From NCBI GenBank assembly GCA_032207245.1, contig CM063503.1, forward strand, positions 62,315,340 to 62,379,339: 64,000 nt of DNA. The letters run 5' to 3'. The notes under the pieces were generated by a model. That model was given only the letters and a program-made list of their open reading frames with translations, searched no databases and was not told the DNA's origin. How positions within the stretch are numbered: the first letter of the stretch is position 1; each line of letters opens with the position of its first letter. Origin of the DNA: Pardosa pseudoannulata (Eukaryota > Arthropoda > Arachnida > Araneae > Lycosidae). Shown one piece after another: positions 23,773 to 37,407 of this stretch. The position numbers and the translations under genes are program-made.

Positions 23773-24782
23773 TGTAACGTACTGGGAATAAAGTAGGCGA
23801 GGCCGTCAATGAAACAGGCTAGAAATTTAGGTATTCTGGATTAAATATTTTATTCAGTAGAATAAATTCTGTACATCTATGTACAAATTCAGTAGGATGT
23901 TGACATTCAGTGATCTCGTACAGAGATAATATTCACACACAAGGATGCGTGGGATACCGGAACAGTATGGCTAGGGCTTCCAATCACAAGAGTTGGGAAC
24001 TAATTAGTGCCGGGACTAATGCTGACATGATCACTCCGTCTGTCGATTAGCACAGTTGGCTTTCACAGCAAGGTTCGGAAGTTTTGAGTGCGTATCACGC
24101 TGGGATTCGTGAAGAAATTCTCAGGATGCAAGACTATCCAAATTCGAGAGCAAAGTCACTCTCGGCTGCCTACTTCTATGCAAGAAGTTAACTAAAAATT
24201 TGCAGATAACGGGGAAGGGATTCCCAAGTCGAAGGTCGACTCTCTAGCAACAGAGACGCTGGCAGTCTCTAAAAAAAAAAAAAAAAAACTCCAGACACGG
24301 AGATACGAGCGGTCCTTGAGCGACCAGGCTCTATCAGGTAGAAGCCTCGAGAAGAACAAAAAGCCCCGTTCTAGTCGTGTCCTCCCTTTTTATAGCGGCA
24401 CTCGCTCCCTTTCTCGGTCCTTCGAGAAACTTCCAGAACCAGGGTGACGTAATCTTGTGGTCATTCCCAAGCTTTGGATCAGCTGTTCTGTTCCCAGATG
24501 TGTCGAAAGGCATTTCCTCAGATCCATCGACTTAATCAACTTAATGGCCTTTTTTGTAACCGCTAATGGGCGGCAAGGTGCACTCTAATTATGTACACAC
24601 TTTCCACAGCGTCGTTCCATTTAGCAGGTTCACAATGCCCAGACGATGAGGAGCCGGCAACGAACAGTTTTCAATTAAGGTGCTCAGACCACCTGGTTCT
24701 ATTCGAGGCTAATCGTGAGTCCACGGCGAAAGGTCACCTTCGGGCTCCTCGCTATTTTGGGGTCATGTAACGGATCGTTACA
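23773..24782 (-). mobile_element. Solo LTR (retrotransposon), copy 1
   Basis: A 1010-bp LTR with ends TGTAACGTACTGG and CGGATCGTTACA, flanked by the 4-bp target-site duplication ACGT (23769-23772 and 24783-24786). On the - strand it carries a TATA box (CTATAAAAAGG, near 24395). It shares its whole length with the LTR at 43264-44274 in the opposite orientation, with many substitutions and small indels. Four-base duplications and TG...CA ends suit the Ty3/Gypsy group. No internal gag-pol sequence is attached, so it arose by LTR-LTR recombination. Confidence 0.9.
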
Positions 24783-24786
24783 ACGT

Positions 24787-25258
24787 AAATACGACATGAA
24801 ACGTATCAGCAATGATGTACGTAATTTCACGGTATCTTTGAAAATACATTTATAACAGCATTGTCTTTTATTTTACGCTCCAAATTCTTACTAGGTTTAA
24901 ATATGCCAGGTAAATGCTGGTGCATATTTAATTTACCTTCCAGTATTAACCAGACGAATTTAAAAACCAGAGTAATTTTATGAAGTCTTGTGGTCAGTTC
25001 TGTTGGGAAGAATTGTTTTTACTCTTTTTATGATTGAAAACGATCTTTTAACACTTGGAGTAAACACTAGTAAAGTACACAAATTTTAATAAGTTTAAAT
25101 AATCTTGAAATGCATGCATTAAAAATATTTTGAGGAGGATCCAGACCCCCTGCCACCCCCGTGCTTAAAAGATAGTACTTGGGTTGGAAAGTGACTTATT
25201 ATTTGGGGGATTCATAATTCAAAGAAATTCAATTCAGGAGATCGAGTAGAATCATCTG
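24787..25258. other. Non-coding sequence
   Basis: AT-rich, no gene or repeat recognised. Confidence 0.4.
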
Positions 25259-25262
25259 TTGA

Positions 25263-25562
25263 CACGTTGACTGCTAACTACGAGATAACTCGTAGATTGC
25301 GTTATTTTCTAGGACGCCAACTACGAGTTATTTAGTACTGTTTACTTGCCATTTTTGTGCAGCTACGAATAAACTCGTAGTATATCAGTGCTAATATCGA
25401 TAGATGGCTTCTGGGAAAGGACAAAAAATCGATTCTGGCTTGCATGAGCAGAAAATTTATTAAAAAGGAACAGAAACTATAATTATTCTAAGAATAATAT
25501 GTGATTAAATCAAATTGTCAGTTTAGGCCAGATTTCGGAAAATTGCCGTGGCATTCAACGTG
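25263..25562. mobile_element. 300-bp TTAA-type MITE
   Basis: Ends are CACGTTGACTGC on the left and GCATTCAACGTG on the right, inverted with one mismatch. The right flank is TTAA and the left flank TTGA, a probable mutated TTAA. Just inside the left end is the palindrome CTACGAGATAACTCGTAG, and further copies of CTACGA or ACTCGTAG follow near 25320 and 25363. Confidence 0.65.
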
Positions 25563-25663
25563 TTAATACGAGTAAAATTTTGATTTTTTTATAGGCACCA
25601 CTGAGTTCTCCGATACAAGGCATGGGGATCTTATGTTTAGTTAATTTATCATCCGTAGTTTAA

Positions 25664-26352
25664 CCCTTTAACGGGCAGTGGTTTCGAAGCGAAACCGCTT
25701 GTTCAATTTTTCCTCCCCTTTTCAAAAACATATGAAGGATGTTTTTATATTCTATGCTTATGATAATCCATACTCACAACATAGAGTAATTCTATACTTA
25801 ATTTATTTTTGTATTTGAAATATGTGGTTAAACATATTTTACCTCGAAAAGATAGTAATATGATTTTTTTCTCTTATAACCCTAAATAAAAAGTATCTTA
25901 TATAAGCAACACTTATAAATTGTTTATGTTGGGTTTAGTTGTTTGGTTTCAAGCGCTACCATCTATTGTTTTCCAATCCAAGGGCTAAATGAGACCGGGA
26001 TCTACAGCTTAAAGACGATTATAAATGGCTACAAAGATTCATTTCAACCCACAAATTCCTGTAATGAAAAGCAGCTCCCTACCATGAGGCTATCTTTCAG
26101 CTATAAATTTAGTTTTTTTTATTATAACATTTTTATGACAATAATCATTGTTCTTCCAGTATAATTAAACCTTTAAAAAAGTGTTTTCACACCGTACGAG
26201 GGGCTGAATTTTGCATTTTAACCACCCTTCGAATTTCCCCAAGCAATGTAAAAATAAAAATTATGAATTTTAAATTTATAAAGCTCATAGATACCATTTA
26301 TGAACTAATTTCCTTAAATCCGAAAGAATTATTATTAGTGACCTTTAAAGGG
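25664..26352. mobile_element. 689-bp TTAA-flanked piggyBac-type element
   Basis: Bounded by TTAA at 25660-25663 and 26353-26356. Left end CCCTTTAACGGGCAG, right end GACCTTTAAAGGG. A palindrome GGTTTCGAAGCGAAACC lies just inside the left end. The internal 73-codon frame (25943-26164) has no transposase motif. Confidence 0.65.
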
Positions 26353-26356
26353 TTAA

Positions 26357-28170
26357 AGTATTTTGTCTTTTTACCATCAATTTAGCCAGCGCTGGAAGAA
26401 TTTTCCCTCTTTTCTGCTCTAGACCATACTTTTATAATTTCTCCCAACTTTTTGAGTACATTGAAAATGGCTTTTAAATAATCTTACATATTAGATAAGC
26501 CATTACCACTGAAAACCCATCGGCATAATTAGCCGGAGCAAATGCTGATCCAAAAATCTTATCGGCGTAAAACTATGAATCTGTTTAGTTCCGTTTCCTT
26601 TAGTCTTTATATATAAAGTTCATAAAAATAAACTTAATAAAGCAATAAATAAATCCTTAATCCCCCCCTCCCCCCTTCCTGATCCATTCCATCCATAAAC
26701 TTCCTTCTCTTTTGTATTTACGATGAGAACTTCTAGGTACTCAAACTATAACTAGATGGCAGCACTATACTAATATGCCGTTTATCATGCTAGTGTAGTA
26801 ACGATTTTAACTTTGGATGTTTTTACCAAAATTGAATTTTGCTTCCTTCTACTATATTCCAGAAATTTTCATCTCATACACTGGATTTTAGGATGACGTC
26901 GTTTTGTTGGAAAATATCTTATCATAAAATTGAAAATTTTTTCTACTGTGTATATACAGAATGAAACCTTCGGTGGACGCTATTTCCAAAGCCGTAGGTT
27001 TGGTTATCCTTGGTATAGATAATTCGGTTTGATATTTAGATTGGTTATTTCAATCATTCTTGCTTTTTACCATCCTTGATACATCCTATTGGGTGGGTGA
27101 CTTTAAGAGCGTTTTCATCTTTAATGTACTAAGTCAACAATACATTTTATGTTTAACCTAGATTTACTAAAAACTATAGGATGACTACTAAAAATTTGAC
27201 TACGTACTTTGGATTAAGATACCATTGTCTCAAGTGTCCTAAAGATCCCCTCTGTTGTCACTGTAAACAAGACTGAACATTCATAAAAAAAAATTGTGAA
27301 CGGTGTAGCTCTTATTTCCAATGCTTTAATCTCATGTAATTAATAAAATTTAGAAAATGTCAAACTGTTAAAACTCTCGCGCACATTCCCTCCCTCCCTC
27401 TCTCTCTACGCACAAACAGTCTGTTCTATCCATGTACTACCTTCACTTGAGAATTTGTGTTGTGAACTTTTGACTACTCAAACTGAAACTAGATGTCAGC
27501 ACTATGCTTCTAAGAAAGTTGTTATTAAAAGAAATGTTTAGGATCACCCAACTCACACATACAAGAGCTAATATGAATTGTTTTTTATTTTATCAATTAA
27601 AATATGTGTGTAACTAACTGCTGTATCAACCATAGTATTGCTTCTTTACACTTTTATTAAGTTTTATCTTACGCTGGTATCTGGAAATATCAACATAGAT
27701 AGCCATATACTTTTACACGATGATGTCGAAGCCAGAGTTAAAAATTTTAATTTTTTAAAGCTAGAGCATGCATAATACAAACTGCGGAAGAAAATGTAGT
27801 GGGGGATAGCTAGTTCTGTCCTGGCCTCAAACGCAATACAGAGACTCGTACCACAAATTAAACAAGGAGGCATATTTGGTAAGGGACCTTGTGCTGTGAC
27901 TGTAATATTGTAGGGCGAATCGAACAGGTAGGCTGAGTCAACTTTCTTGAAGTATTTATAAAGATTGTGGCAAATCTGTGCATTGTCCCAATGTTGTCAA
28001 TCAATTTCTTATTCAAACCTTAAAAAGCTTTTAACGAATGCACGTGGTGATTGAGAGGTTATTATCCGGTGGCTTATTGTAGTACATTTTGCCTATTTGT
28101 CCGTCATTTCTTTATTTTCATCCTATACATGTTATTTTATTCAGTATAGCTCTAATCTTTTTTTTTTTAA
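26357..28170. other. Intergenic sequence
   Basis: AT-rich. A ~45-bp segment containing ACTAGATGGCAGCACTAT at about 26730-26775 recurs, diverged, at about 27470-27515 (ACTAGATGTCAGCACTAT), perhaps an old repeat. The 69-codon - frame at 27664-27873 (MPPCLICGTSLCIAFEARTE) has no recognisable domain. Confidence 0.4.
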
Positions 28171-28360
28171 GCCGAAAGATGGCCGATTGGTTAGGGTGCT
28201 GGCCTTCGGTATAAAAGTTCGTGGGTTCGAAACACACAGCTGCATGGATGTTCGAAGCCGTTCGGAATCGGATTTAAGTTGTAGGTGTAGGTCTCATTAG
28301 CCCTCGTGTTGCAAAAAGTAGACCGTAGCACTCCAAACCAAACTAATCTGGTTTTAATTT
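28171..28360 (+). repeat. tRNA-derived SINE, most complete copy
   Basis: The head is tRNA-like, with an A-box region (GGCCGATTGGTTAGGGTGC) and a B box (GTGGGTTCGAAAC), the internal RNA polymerase III promoter. It is followed by a non-tRNA body ending near the CTCCAAACCAAACT motif. The same tail is seen at 5144-5185 and the same body at 63416-63566. It is not a functional tRNA gene, since the acceptor stem does not close. Confidence 0.8.
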
Positions 28361-31300
28361 TGGAAAGTCGAAACAAGTTTTAAATTTCCTGCAACTGGAA
28401 GTTGGTTTGATCGAATTTTTGCAATCGATACAAGGCTAGCTCTGTCTGACATGATAGCAAAGCTAGAATGAGCTTTTTGTTAGTTAATTTAGTGCCTTTT
28501 ATCGCATGTATATAGTTCAACCTATAGTTCGAACAGGAGGTTTGTAATTTAGTTACAATAAATAGCTGGTGCTATTCTTATGCATTCTTTTAGTTTAAAA
28601 GCATCCGAGATGATGTTTATGTGGGTATGAAGCATTTTTCCTAAATTGATTGTGGAGTTTCTTTTTGTCAGATAGAGATGCAATAGAAATTGCTACCTTA
28701 CTATGCCAAGAGATTTTGTTTTAAAATACCTGAGATGATACCTGAGACCACAACTTTGTGGAGCGGACTCCTGAAAATGTTCCCGTCAGGATCAAAATTT
28801 CAGAAAGTTGCGGCCACAAGACCCCATGTGACCTAGTTGTGGCCACAACGTTCCAGTCAGGATCCAGCCCTTAGCTACATAGATTTTAATAATGAACACT
28901 TCTTCCTTTTTATAAAAATGTTTTGTACTAACTTTCTTAAATTTTCATTATATCTACCTTCAATGCATGTTAGTTTCGAACTTTATAATTTATTTGGCCA
29001 TAAAATGTTACAATTAAAACATTTCCTTTTAATAGGTTTTTTCTTTTAAATTTTTTATTTATAAAATTATCTTCTCTATTATAACCTAATATTTTATCTT
29101 TTACATCATCTAATAAGCAGTATATTATATTTTTAACTGTGAATTTCTTCATCACTGTTTTTAAACCATTATAAGGGTTTCAAAATGATCAGATAAATCT
29201 TGAAAAACTTACATCATAATACAAAAGGTAAAAATTTATGTATGTTTTAGAGAATGATGAAAGAAAGATGGCCAAACTGGTAAGATGAGGTTAGAAAAAA
29301 GTCTGTAGTTTCAAATTCCACTGCTGAGAAGAATATTTAAAACCATTCATAGTTGGTTTTAATACATATTATCTCAATTTCATTTGTAACTGTATAACTA
29401 ACAGTAGACCATAACAACTGATATGGAATCATACATTTAGTGGTCTTTCTTTTGTATGTGAATTATAAAGTAATATGCTGATTAGGACTGATACTGATAT
29501 CTGAAATATCCAGTTTATGAAATATTTTTATGAATTTTAGATACTTGAAATTATGCTGGATATTTTTACTAAAGATCCATATATCCTTCAATCAAATTAA
29601 ATACTCTAATAAATGATTGAAAGAAAACTGCTCTTGGTCAAAAACTGGATTTCATAAATTTGAGGGATTGTAAATTGATGAAAATTTTAAGTAAGCAGAA
29701 GTGATTAAAAATAGGTAAAATTTACAGGGTAACGTTGTGGTTGATCACTAAAATATGTTATCTCCAATGAAACAAGAAGACCTTAAATTAATCTAAACAA
29801 GAATAAAGGGGAAAAATCTGTCGGATGCTATCTCTCCTTTATGAAAATTTATAATTTTAGAAGTTTTGAATGAACATTTGTAGAAGATGAGAACCTTTTA
29901 ATAAATTTCAGCTACTGCAATCAAAGTTTTTTAAATGGATTGTTCTGCTGTAACAATAACAGAGGCTTTTTGGAGAATTCCTACTACTGTATAATCCTCT
30001 ACACTAGAAGTTAGGTCATAAAAGAAAGTCTTAGAAAATTTTAAAATAGAGCAATGTACAAAATAGACTACAATTATCAATAACCCCCTTTATCCTGCTG
30101 TACTACACACAAACTTAAAATCCTAATCTTATCATTAGTTTAAACCATAAGCAAGTAGGGACTAAGTTAATTTCATTCTATCCTCCTCTGTACATCTGAA
30201 TGATTTTAAATTAAACTGTCTTCTTAACTTTATAAGAAGTATTCTGCAAGTACAATGTATGCTGTAAATAACTGTTTTTCTCAAATTTACTATAAAATGG
30301 TTAAAAACAGTAGTTATTTCAATGGTATCTTTGACTGTAGGTTGCTTCCTCTGATTATTTTATCTAAATTGGCTAAAAAAATCATTATGAAAGTCTAAAT
30401 ATTTAAAGCAAAACTTTTCTAACATAGTATTTAACTTAAAAAATTATAAATTTTGTTTTAACACAAGGAATTATTTGATTTTATATGTGTCATTTAATTT
30501 CTATTTCACTGATATTTTAAGCGTTTATCTTTTCATTTGAACTTAATTTTAATGATAACATAAATTAAAGAATAAATATATAAATAAATTCAATTTTAAT
30601 GTAAACATAAGTTCATTGAGTAAATTGTTTAAATAAAGATTCGTTTACAAATTTGGAAGTTTAAAAAATGTCATATTATTTCTCAAATTAATGTTAAATT
30701 TATGTTTGAATTTCAAATTGCTTAAAACAATGTTTTAATTAATAAACAAGTGAAAACTTTTAAAATTTTTACATTTTAGTGAAAGATTTTTAATATTCAA
30801 TCTTAAATTCTATTTCCTACTTATATAAAAAAATTAAATTTCCCAACAAAAATATAATTTTACTGTGAATATTTATAATTTATTTTTACTTATAAATCCT
30901 CAAATTATTTAACCAAGACTAAAACTATAATGAGACTTACAATGAAAAAGTATAATTTTCTTTTTAAATAAATGAGCTGAACATTTTGTCACAGAATTTA
31001 TCAACCGAGAGTATATCAATTATGTTTAATTTTTGCTTCTATTTTGAAAATTTCATGGAAAGAAAACTAAATATTTTAATTTTTAGATTATTTTTTTCTG
31101 TATAACATTTTTTAAAGCATTTTGGACACTTTTTAGAGTGATATATAAAGTTTGTGTAATTATTTTGGTATGATATATTAGAAAAGCATACTTTACAGGG
31201 AAAATCTCATATTTAATATTGGTATCAGGCAAACATCATAGTTCTAGGTATTCAAAAAACAGTATCCGGCAAAATCACCACCTACTTCAACCATAGTCTA

Positions 31301-32120
31301 AAAATCATTGTGTAGCTCACTCTATCCAATGAAAGTTGACATTTTTTTATGAGGCGTCATCAACAAATTAAAGACATATTAATCATTCTGTAAATTAAAA
31401 GCTAGAAATGATGTATAAATTCTCAAAACATTTGACAGTCTATTGGCAATATAAGATTTTGAGGAGACAAAGCTGTTATATTAAAGAAGATTTAAATTTT
31501 TCTTTAAAACATTCAAAAATGTATTGCATGTAATTCCCAGAGTTTATATAAACAACTTATGAAACATAAGACAAACATTGTGGTTCAAATTGAATTTTAA
31601 AAATTCATTTCATAATTATATATAAATATTGCAAGTTAAGATGATCTGTACAGTAGGGATGATATATGAAAAAAGTATATAGAGGTTAAGCTTATTTTCG
31701 ATAAAAAATGTAATATTGGATTTTGAGATGGCAACAATATTTTCTTTCTTTTGGTGGTCTATTTTTAAAACTAGTTTTTCCAGAAAAAAGTGTTCAAAAA
31801 ATCAATGTTCTTTACCTTTAGTGCCTGATATAATGGGGTATGGGATGTAACTTAAGTTATTTAAAGACTTTTCTCATTTCATGCTACATACAAAACTCTT
31901 AATATTTATGTTAGGTATACTTATTGAGGCAAGGAAGAAATGTCACTAATAGTTTTAAAAATATGCTATAACTTTTTAACTATAGAGTTGGTAAAAACAT
32001 TTGTCTTTATGCTTAAAGTTAAGATTGAAGTTCTTTTAACAAAATGTGATTAATATTTTTATATTATTTATGGAAAAACAGTTATTCTCTGACTATTAGT
32101 TTATTAAAATATAATTTCAG
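28361..32120. other. AT-rich sequence, probably intronic or upstream of the host gene
   Basis: No exon could be supported here, although the exon at 32121 begins in phase 0 and must have upstream partners. A 14-bp perfect palindrome, GTTGTGGCCACAAC, lies at 28836-28849. Transposon density drops compared with the left part of the window. Confidence 0.45.
29262..29330 (+). repeat. Diverged SINE head fragment
   Basis: AAGATGGCCAAACTGG followed by GTTTCAAATTCCACTGCTG resembles the A- and B-box regions of the SINE at 28171. The body and tail are absent. Confidence 0.45.
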
Positions 32121-32205
32121 GTTACTGACAGAAAAAATAAATTTAAAAAAATCAATCAAGAAAATCTTTATCCATTATATGATGTAAGAAAGTTAGATAA
32201 GCATG
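32121..32205 (+). CDS. Host gene exon 1 of those visible
   Basis: Acceptor ATAATTTCAG and strong donor GCATG/GTAAGT bound an 85-bp open exon (28 codons plus one base). The peptide begins VTDRKNKFKKINQENLYPLY and ends VRKLDKH, basic and hydrophilic. It enters in phase 0 and leaves one base, which matches the two-base start of the exon at 33568. Function unknown. The preceding exon was not found. Confidence 0.6.
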
Positions 32206-32236
32206 GTAAGTCTGAGGAGAAATAAAATTGCAATCT

Positions 32237-32267
<31 letters not shown>

Positions 32268-33567
32268 TTCATGCATCTTTAAGTAGTTAGATAAAATACT
32301 TATATTAGTTTGTAATATATTTCTTTAAATATTATGTGTAAAATAAGACAGATAGAAACATGCTGACTTTTTATAACTTTAATTTTATGAGTAGTAGGTT
32401 TAAATAGAAAACATTATGCATCATCTTGAATTTTAAATGAAATATTTGATTAAATATCAATTAATTAAAATTAATAAAGGAGTAGTATATAGTTTGTTGA
32501 TTTGTTTAAAAATGTTCAACTCTCTTTTAACATGATATACTGTTGAAAGCAAATAAAATAACTTAAGAATTTATTTCAGCTTTCTTTAAAATCTTAGGGT
32601 GGGGTTTAAAGCTTTATCAGAATTTCAAAAACTTCTCTTGTATTTTATTTAAATATTTTATTCAATATTAATTTTAGTTTCAGTTTCTGACTTTCCTCGA
32701 TCCTTATAGCCTTACTATAATTATGCATTTTTGGACTTAACTGTATCCATTTCTTCAGTAGCCATAAGTAAATAATTTTTTTGACAACCTTGCAAGAAAC
32801 CGTAAATTTTCTTTTACTGTTTCAGTTGAAATTTGCAGAACAATATTAATATTTAAAAAAAATTAACAGGTAAAGCACAGGCAATGTGATGCTTAGTATA
32901 GGTTGTAAAACTCTTACCTGATTGCTTAAATTGAACATCTTTCACTAATCTTATCTATTATCTCTTCTTTCCTTCAGTTCCAGTTTTAGGATGACCAAAG
33001 TTATTTAACTGGATGCAATCTTAGCTTCTCTGTCTTTAATTTATTTGAAAATTTATCTTTTAACAGAAATACTTGAAAAATATAAGTTTATAAAAATATG
33101 ACTTTTTGACATAACTGTATTCTTATTTTAAGCCTACATTTCATCTTTTTTTATACTTTTCATTGATTATCTAATAATTTAAATATATTTTCTATTATTG
33201 AATATTTTGTTAACATTTAAATGTTTAATTTCATGGCTGTTCAGTATTTTGTATTTGATATAAAGATGCTTAATCTAATATTGTGTATATTTAGTACATA
33301 TTGAAACCTATTACATATTTTGGTTATTTTTCTAAATAATTACCAGTTAACTTTTATTTAAATAGTTTTTTAATTTAATTGGTAATTGACTAAATACCAA
33401 TATAAAAAGTAATCAGTAAATGTATAAACTTTAGTTTGATCCTACAAATAATTTTAATTCCAGTAGTATTTCTCATTATTTTTTCTTTCTTTCTGTAATA
33501 TATTTTTTCATCATTTTTGTGATAAGTATAGGTTTTTTTTCTATACATGTATATATTTTTATTTCAG

Positions 33568-33708
33568 CAATACTACCTGTTTCAAGTACATCTCAAATAT
33601 CTAAAGTCAAAACAGCAATAAAATCTGCTGTGCTCTCTCCTGCTCCAGATCCATATATAAAGAATATTCCATACCCCATTGAACCTGTGATTAATTTTGA
33701 TGATGAAG
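33568..33708 (+). CDS. Host gene exon 2
   Basis: Acceptor TATTTTTATTTCAG and donor GAAG/GTATAT bound a 141-bp exon. Joined in phase to the previous exon, it encodes AILPVSSTSQISKVKTAIK, then SAVLSPAPDPYIKNIPYPIE and PVINFDDE. The Ser/Pro-rich then acidic composition suggests a disordered linker. It is GC-richer than the introns, which supports coding. It leaves one base and can join in frame to the exon at 36760, 37408 or 39455. Confidence 0.75.
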
Positions 33709-35502
33709 GTATATCTTTAATCTACAGTATATTTTTGTATGATGTTTTTATTCTTTATTAATTGTACTAAGATGAAGTTTTCCATAGTATTTTAATTTAT
33801 TTTCTGAGCATGTGATTGCCCAAATTGGAAGTTATAAGAATTAGAGACAGTTTGTCAAATTACTTTGTTCTCTTTTCTATTAATTTTCAAATCACTTACA
33901 ATCTCTTCTCCAGGGCCATAGCTAGAGGGAAAATCTGGGGTATTGCAGTTTAATATTTAAACAAAATTACACTTACAAATATAAAAATATATTTAAATTG
34001 CATACCTAATCAAAATATTATTTTAAAATAAAAATTTTAATTTTTTTTTAATTTCAATGTATTTGCTCCAAATTCTTTTATACTTTTACTGAAACATGCT
34101 ATGCAGAAAGTACATAAGCTTTAGATAAATATTCAATTTTGTAAAATTTTTTATTTTATTTAATTTTATATTATTAAATTAATATAATTTTTTATTAATT
34201 TTTAAGGATTTTATAATTAGCTATGTTATATATATGTAGATAGAGATTATGGCTGTTTGGAGAATGCACACATTCAGCATACTACTGAATACTATGACAC
34301 TTTTAAAATCCTTGAAACATGTATACATACCCACACAAACTATGTATCAGTTACTTGTTTATACGCATGCAGCTTAATTCCTTAGCATGGGGCGGAATGT
34401 AAATCAGTGTGACTAACATTTAAAAAGATGTCTACCCTGAAACTACATAAACAAAATATTTATTAAATAAACTGAAAACAAAAATGCACTACTTGCATTT
34501 ATTTTATAAACTTATGTTTAAGGGTTTTTTTTTCTCTTCAACACGTCTTCATTCTTAAAACATTTGTACTTTTTAAAATCATTCAAACATTTGCTCAATC
34601 CTCTGTTAATTTGTATATTCTGCAGAAAAATATTTCTACTTTGCAGCTATGCATATGTAATTTTTTTCTAAATTATGTCTGGAAATTCTTTTGAAGTGCC
34701 CAGAAATGATCAAAAAGGGGGTTTAGTAATTCAGTAGATGCTATGTATAGTTACTGCTCTCTATAAAAGTTACAGATTTCATATGTAGGATAAAGTGAAT
34801 TTTATAGAGATAGCATAAAAATTTAGTGCTTAAATTCTAAATGAAATAAAGAAAACAATATATTTTTATACATACTTATGAGAAAAGCTACAAATATAAT
34901 CAATCCAAATCACATAGTAGTGAATTAATCAGTATTAATGGTAATTTATACTGAAGAGGAATTCGTAATCAAAAGGCTAAGGATCCATTTGAATATGGCT
35001 GTATCAATTAAGTCAAAATCTAAATAATGATTAAGTTTCACAATGTCTGCTATGATTATATCCATTTGAGAATCAAAGCTATAAAAAAAATCTTTTCAAA
35101 TTCTCATAATCATGAATCAGTTAATACTAACTGAAATTTTTAATTCAAATTACAAACAGCATCATAGGAAGGTTAGTACTAAGTAAAGGCACAGCAGATA
35201 AGGTAATCTTGCAATTTTTTAAACTTTCAGTTCAGAGCAAATGAATAATTGAATTTAAAGTTATTTTCATTTCATTTGTGTATTAGTGGAAATTGAGAGG
35301 ATTATATATATATTTCCTTCCTTAAAGAAAATAAATGGTAGTAAAGGGTACAGATTTGGAATGTGTGTTTTAAAAAAATTTTCATTGCTGAATAGAAATC
35401 TGTTGCTTTTTAGTTTAAAATGTAATATTTTCTCTTTCTCTATCTCTCCCTCCAGATAAAACATCTAATATGTTATGTATATATATATATATATATACAT
35501 AC

Positions 35503-35583
<81 letters not shown>

Positions 35584-35585
35584 CA

Positions 35586-35617
<32 letters not shown>

Positions 35618-36759
35618 CATACATACATATATCAAGCTCAATCTCACCCAAAGTTATATAAACTGATTTAAGAAATGATATAAGGTAGTTTTTTAGATAA
35701 ATCATAGTAATAGTAAATCCAAATGAAATTGGTATACTTACTACTAGTTCTAATATATAAAACTTTAGATTACTTGGAACACATCTGGAATTTAATCAAA
35801 AGAAAAGGTAGAAATGATTTTCTCTATCTTTTTTTTTATATTGATTGAAAACTAAAAGTACATATATTTTTTCTTATTCAAAATTAGCTGCTTAGCACCA
35901 GCATTTGATCTGGATAAAAACTCTATATTTGCCCTGTTAAAAAACTCTTTCCTGGAAATTGAGATTTTGTGGTGTTTTTTTCCCCCATGGAAAATGAATT
36001 ATACCTAGGGATTTTTTTCATTCTTCCTGTTAGTCAAAATATTAAATAAAATTCCTTATGTTTTAAGTGTGTAGGGAAATTCATCTCTGTATGGAAAATT
36101 TTGAATTAGTATTCATATTTGGGTATATTGTTAATCCTGACCCAGCCATGACTTCATTTTGTATTTTTATTTTAAATTTTCAATAAAACATTCAATAATT
36201 AGAAATTTTATTATTTTTCCTAATTTATAACTCATTTCCATAAATTAAATAAGAGAAAAATTTTCTTTGTTTAAAACCATTACACCTTGTGACAGCCCTG
36301 CATTAGATTAAAAACCTGTTATTTATTGTACATAAAGAGGATATGCATAATAATGCATGCCCTTTCAGATTATGTTGTTAATGGAGTTGTTCTTTATAAA
36401 AATGTGGGGGTTGTAAGAAATGCAACTTTTCACCATAACTATTTCTTAGAAATTTTGTTTTATCTTTGTGGGGATATTATAGCAGAATATTTGTTAAAAG
36501 TAATATTTCATTTTTATTTGTCTTATGTTCTACACTTTAAAACTCTTGATCTGAAGTGGCTGACATAATGTATTCAGATATTTTATACATATAATAACCA
36601 TGATCTGTCAAAAACATATTCAAGCAGACTACCTCAAAATCAAAGATACTATTCAGCCAGTTATGTAAAAAATGAGCTATAAATTTTGATATCACTTAGC
36701 ATAAATTCATTAGAGTAAATGTTTCAATTCTGTTTACTTAAAATACTTGTTTATGTTAG
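33709..36759 (+). other. Intron between exons 2 and 3
   Basis: AT-rich intron with a long TACA/TA microsatellite (35477-35633). A pyrimidine-rich acceptor (CTCTATCTCTCCCTCCAG) ends at 35455 and could mark a 21-bp micro-exon. Confidence 0.5.
35477..35633. repeat. TA and TACA microsatellite
   Basis: (TA)n flanked by (CATA)n runs. Overlapping Tyr/Ile and Thr/Ile reading frames here are artefacts. Confidence 0.97.
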
Positions 36760-36807
36760 CTTATGATTCACCAATTGTGGAACCAGGTTATTTAAAAATG
36801 AAGCCAG
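36760..36807 (+). CDS. Host gene exon 3, small (48 bp)
   Basis: The acceptor is TTTATGTTAG and the donor AAGCCAG/GTATAT. The peptide is AYDSPIVEPGYLKMKP plus one base. The exon is symmetric (enters and leaves with the same phase), so it can be included or skipped without changing the frame. No stop occurs in the required frame, but its small size makes it less certain than its neighbours. Confidence 0.45.
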
Positions 36808-37407
36808 GTATATCATACAAAATTCAACAATTGTAAAATTATCTATTGTTGTATTTGAATTAATGCTACAAATATAGACTTCTTGGCTGCATACGAATTT
36901 CAAAAATATTTTCCTTATTTTTTTCGTTGACTTTTCTTATTTATTTATAGAGTTATTATAGTTGCTTATTATTTATTGCAAATAAAATATTATACAAGTA
37001 TAAAATATACATATAGATTCAAGGAAGGAGAAAAATCATGCTATTTAACACTAGAACCTTATGACATATATCATTGAGGGTCTCAGAAGAGGTCATTTTA
37101 ACCTAAAAACTATTCTGAGTTTTCTTAACACATTTATTTCGTTTTTAGATAGTAATAACAGAACTAAAAAAATTTATAAAAATATTTCTGAAGACTAATT
37201 CTGAATATATGGTTTAATGAGTATTGTATTTTTTCTGTTATTACTCTCTCAAAAAGAATAAATCTGTTAAGACAACACAAAATAGATTTTGGGTCAAAAT
37301 GACCCATTCTGCTGTTCTGGTGTTAATCTGCAAAAATATTTTTTTCTTATTAGATGTTAACTATAGTTTCTTATAAGATGTTAACTATATTTATTTTAAT
37401 ATTTTAG

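Noticed and set aside
28171..28250. A functional tRNA gene
   Set aside because: A and B boxes are present but the acceptor stem does not close, and the sequence continues into a repeat body shared with other loci. It is a SINE.
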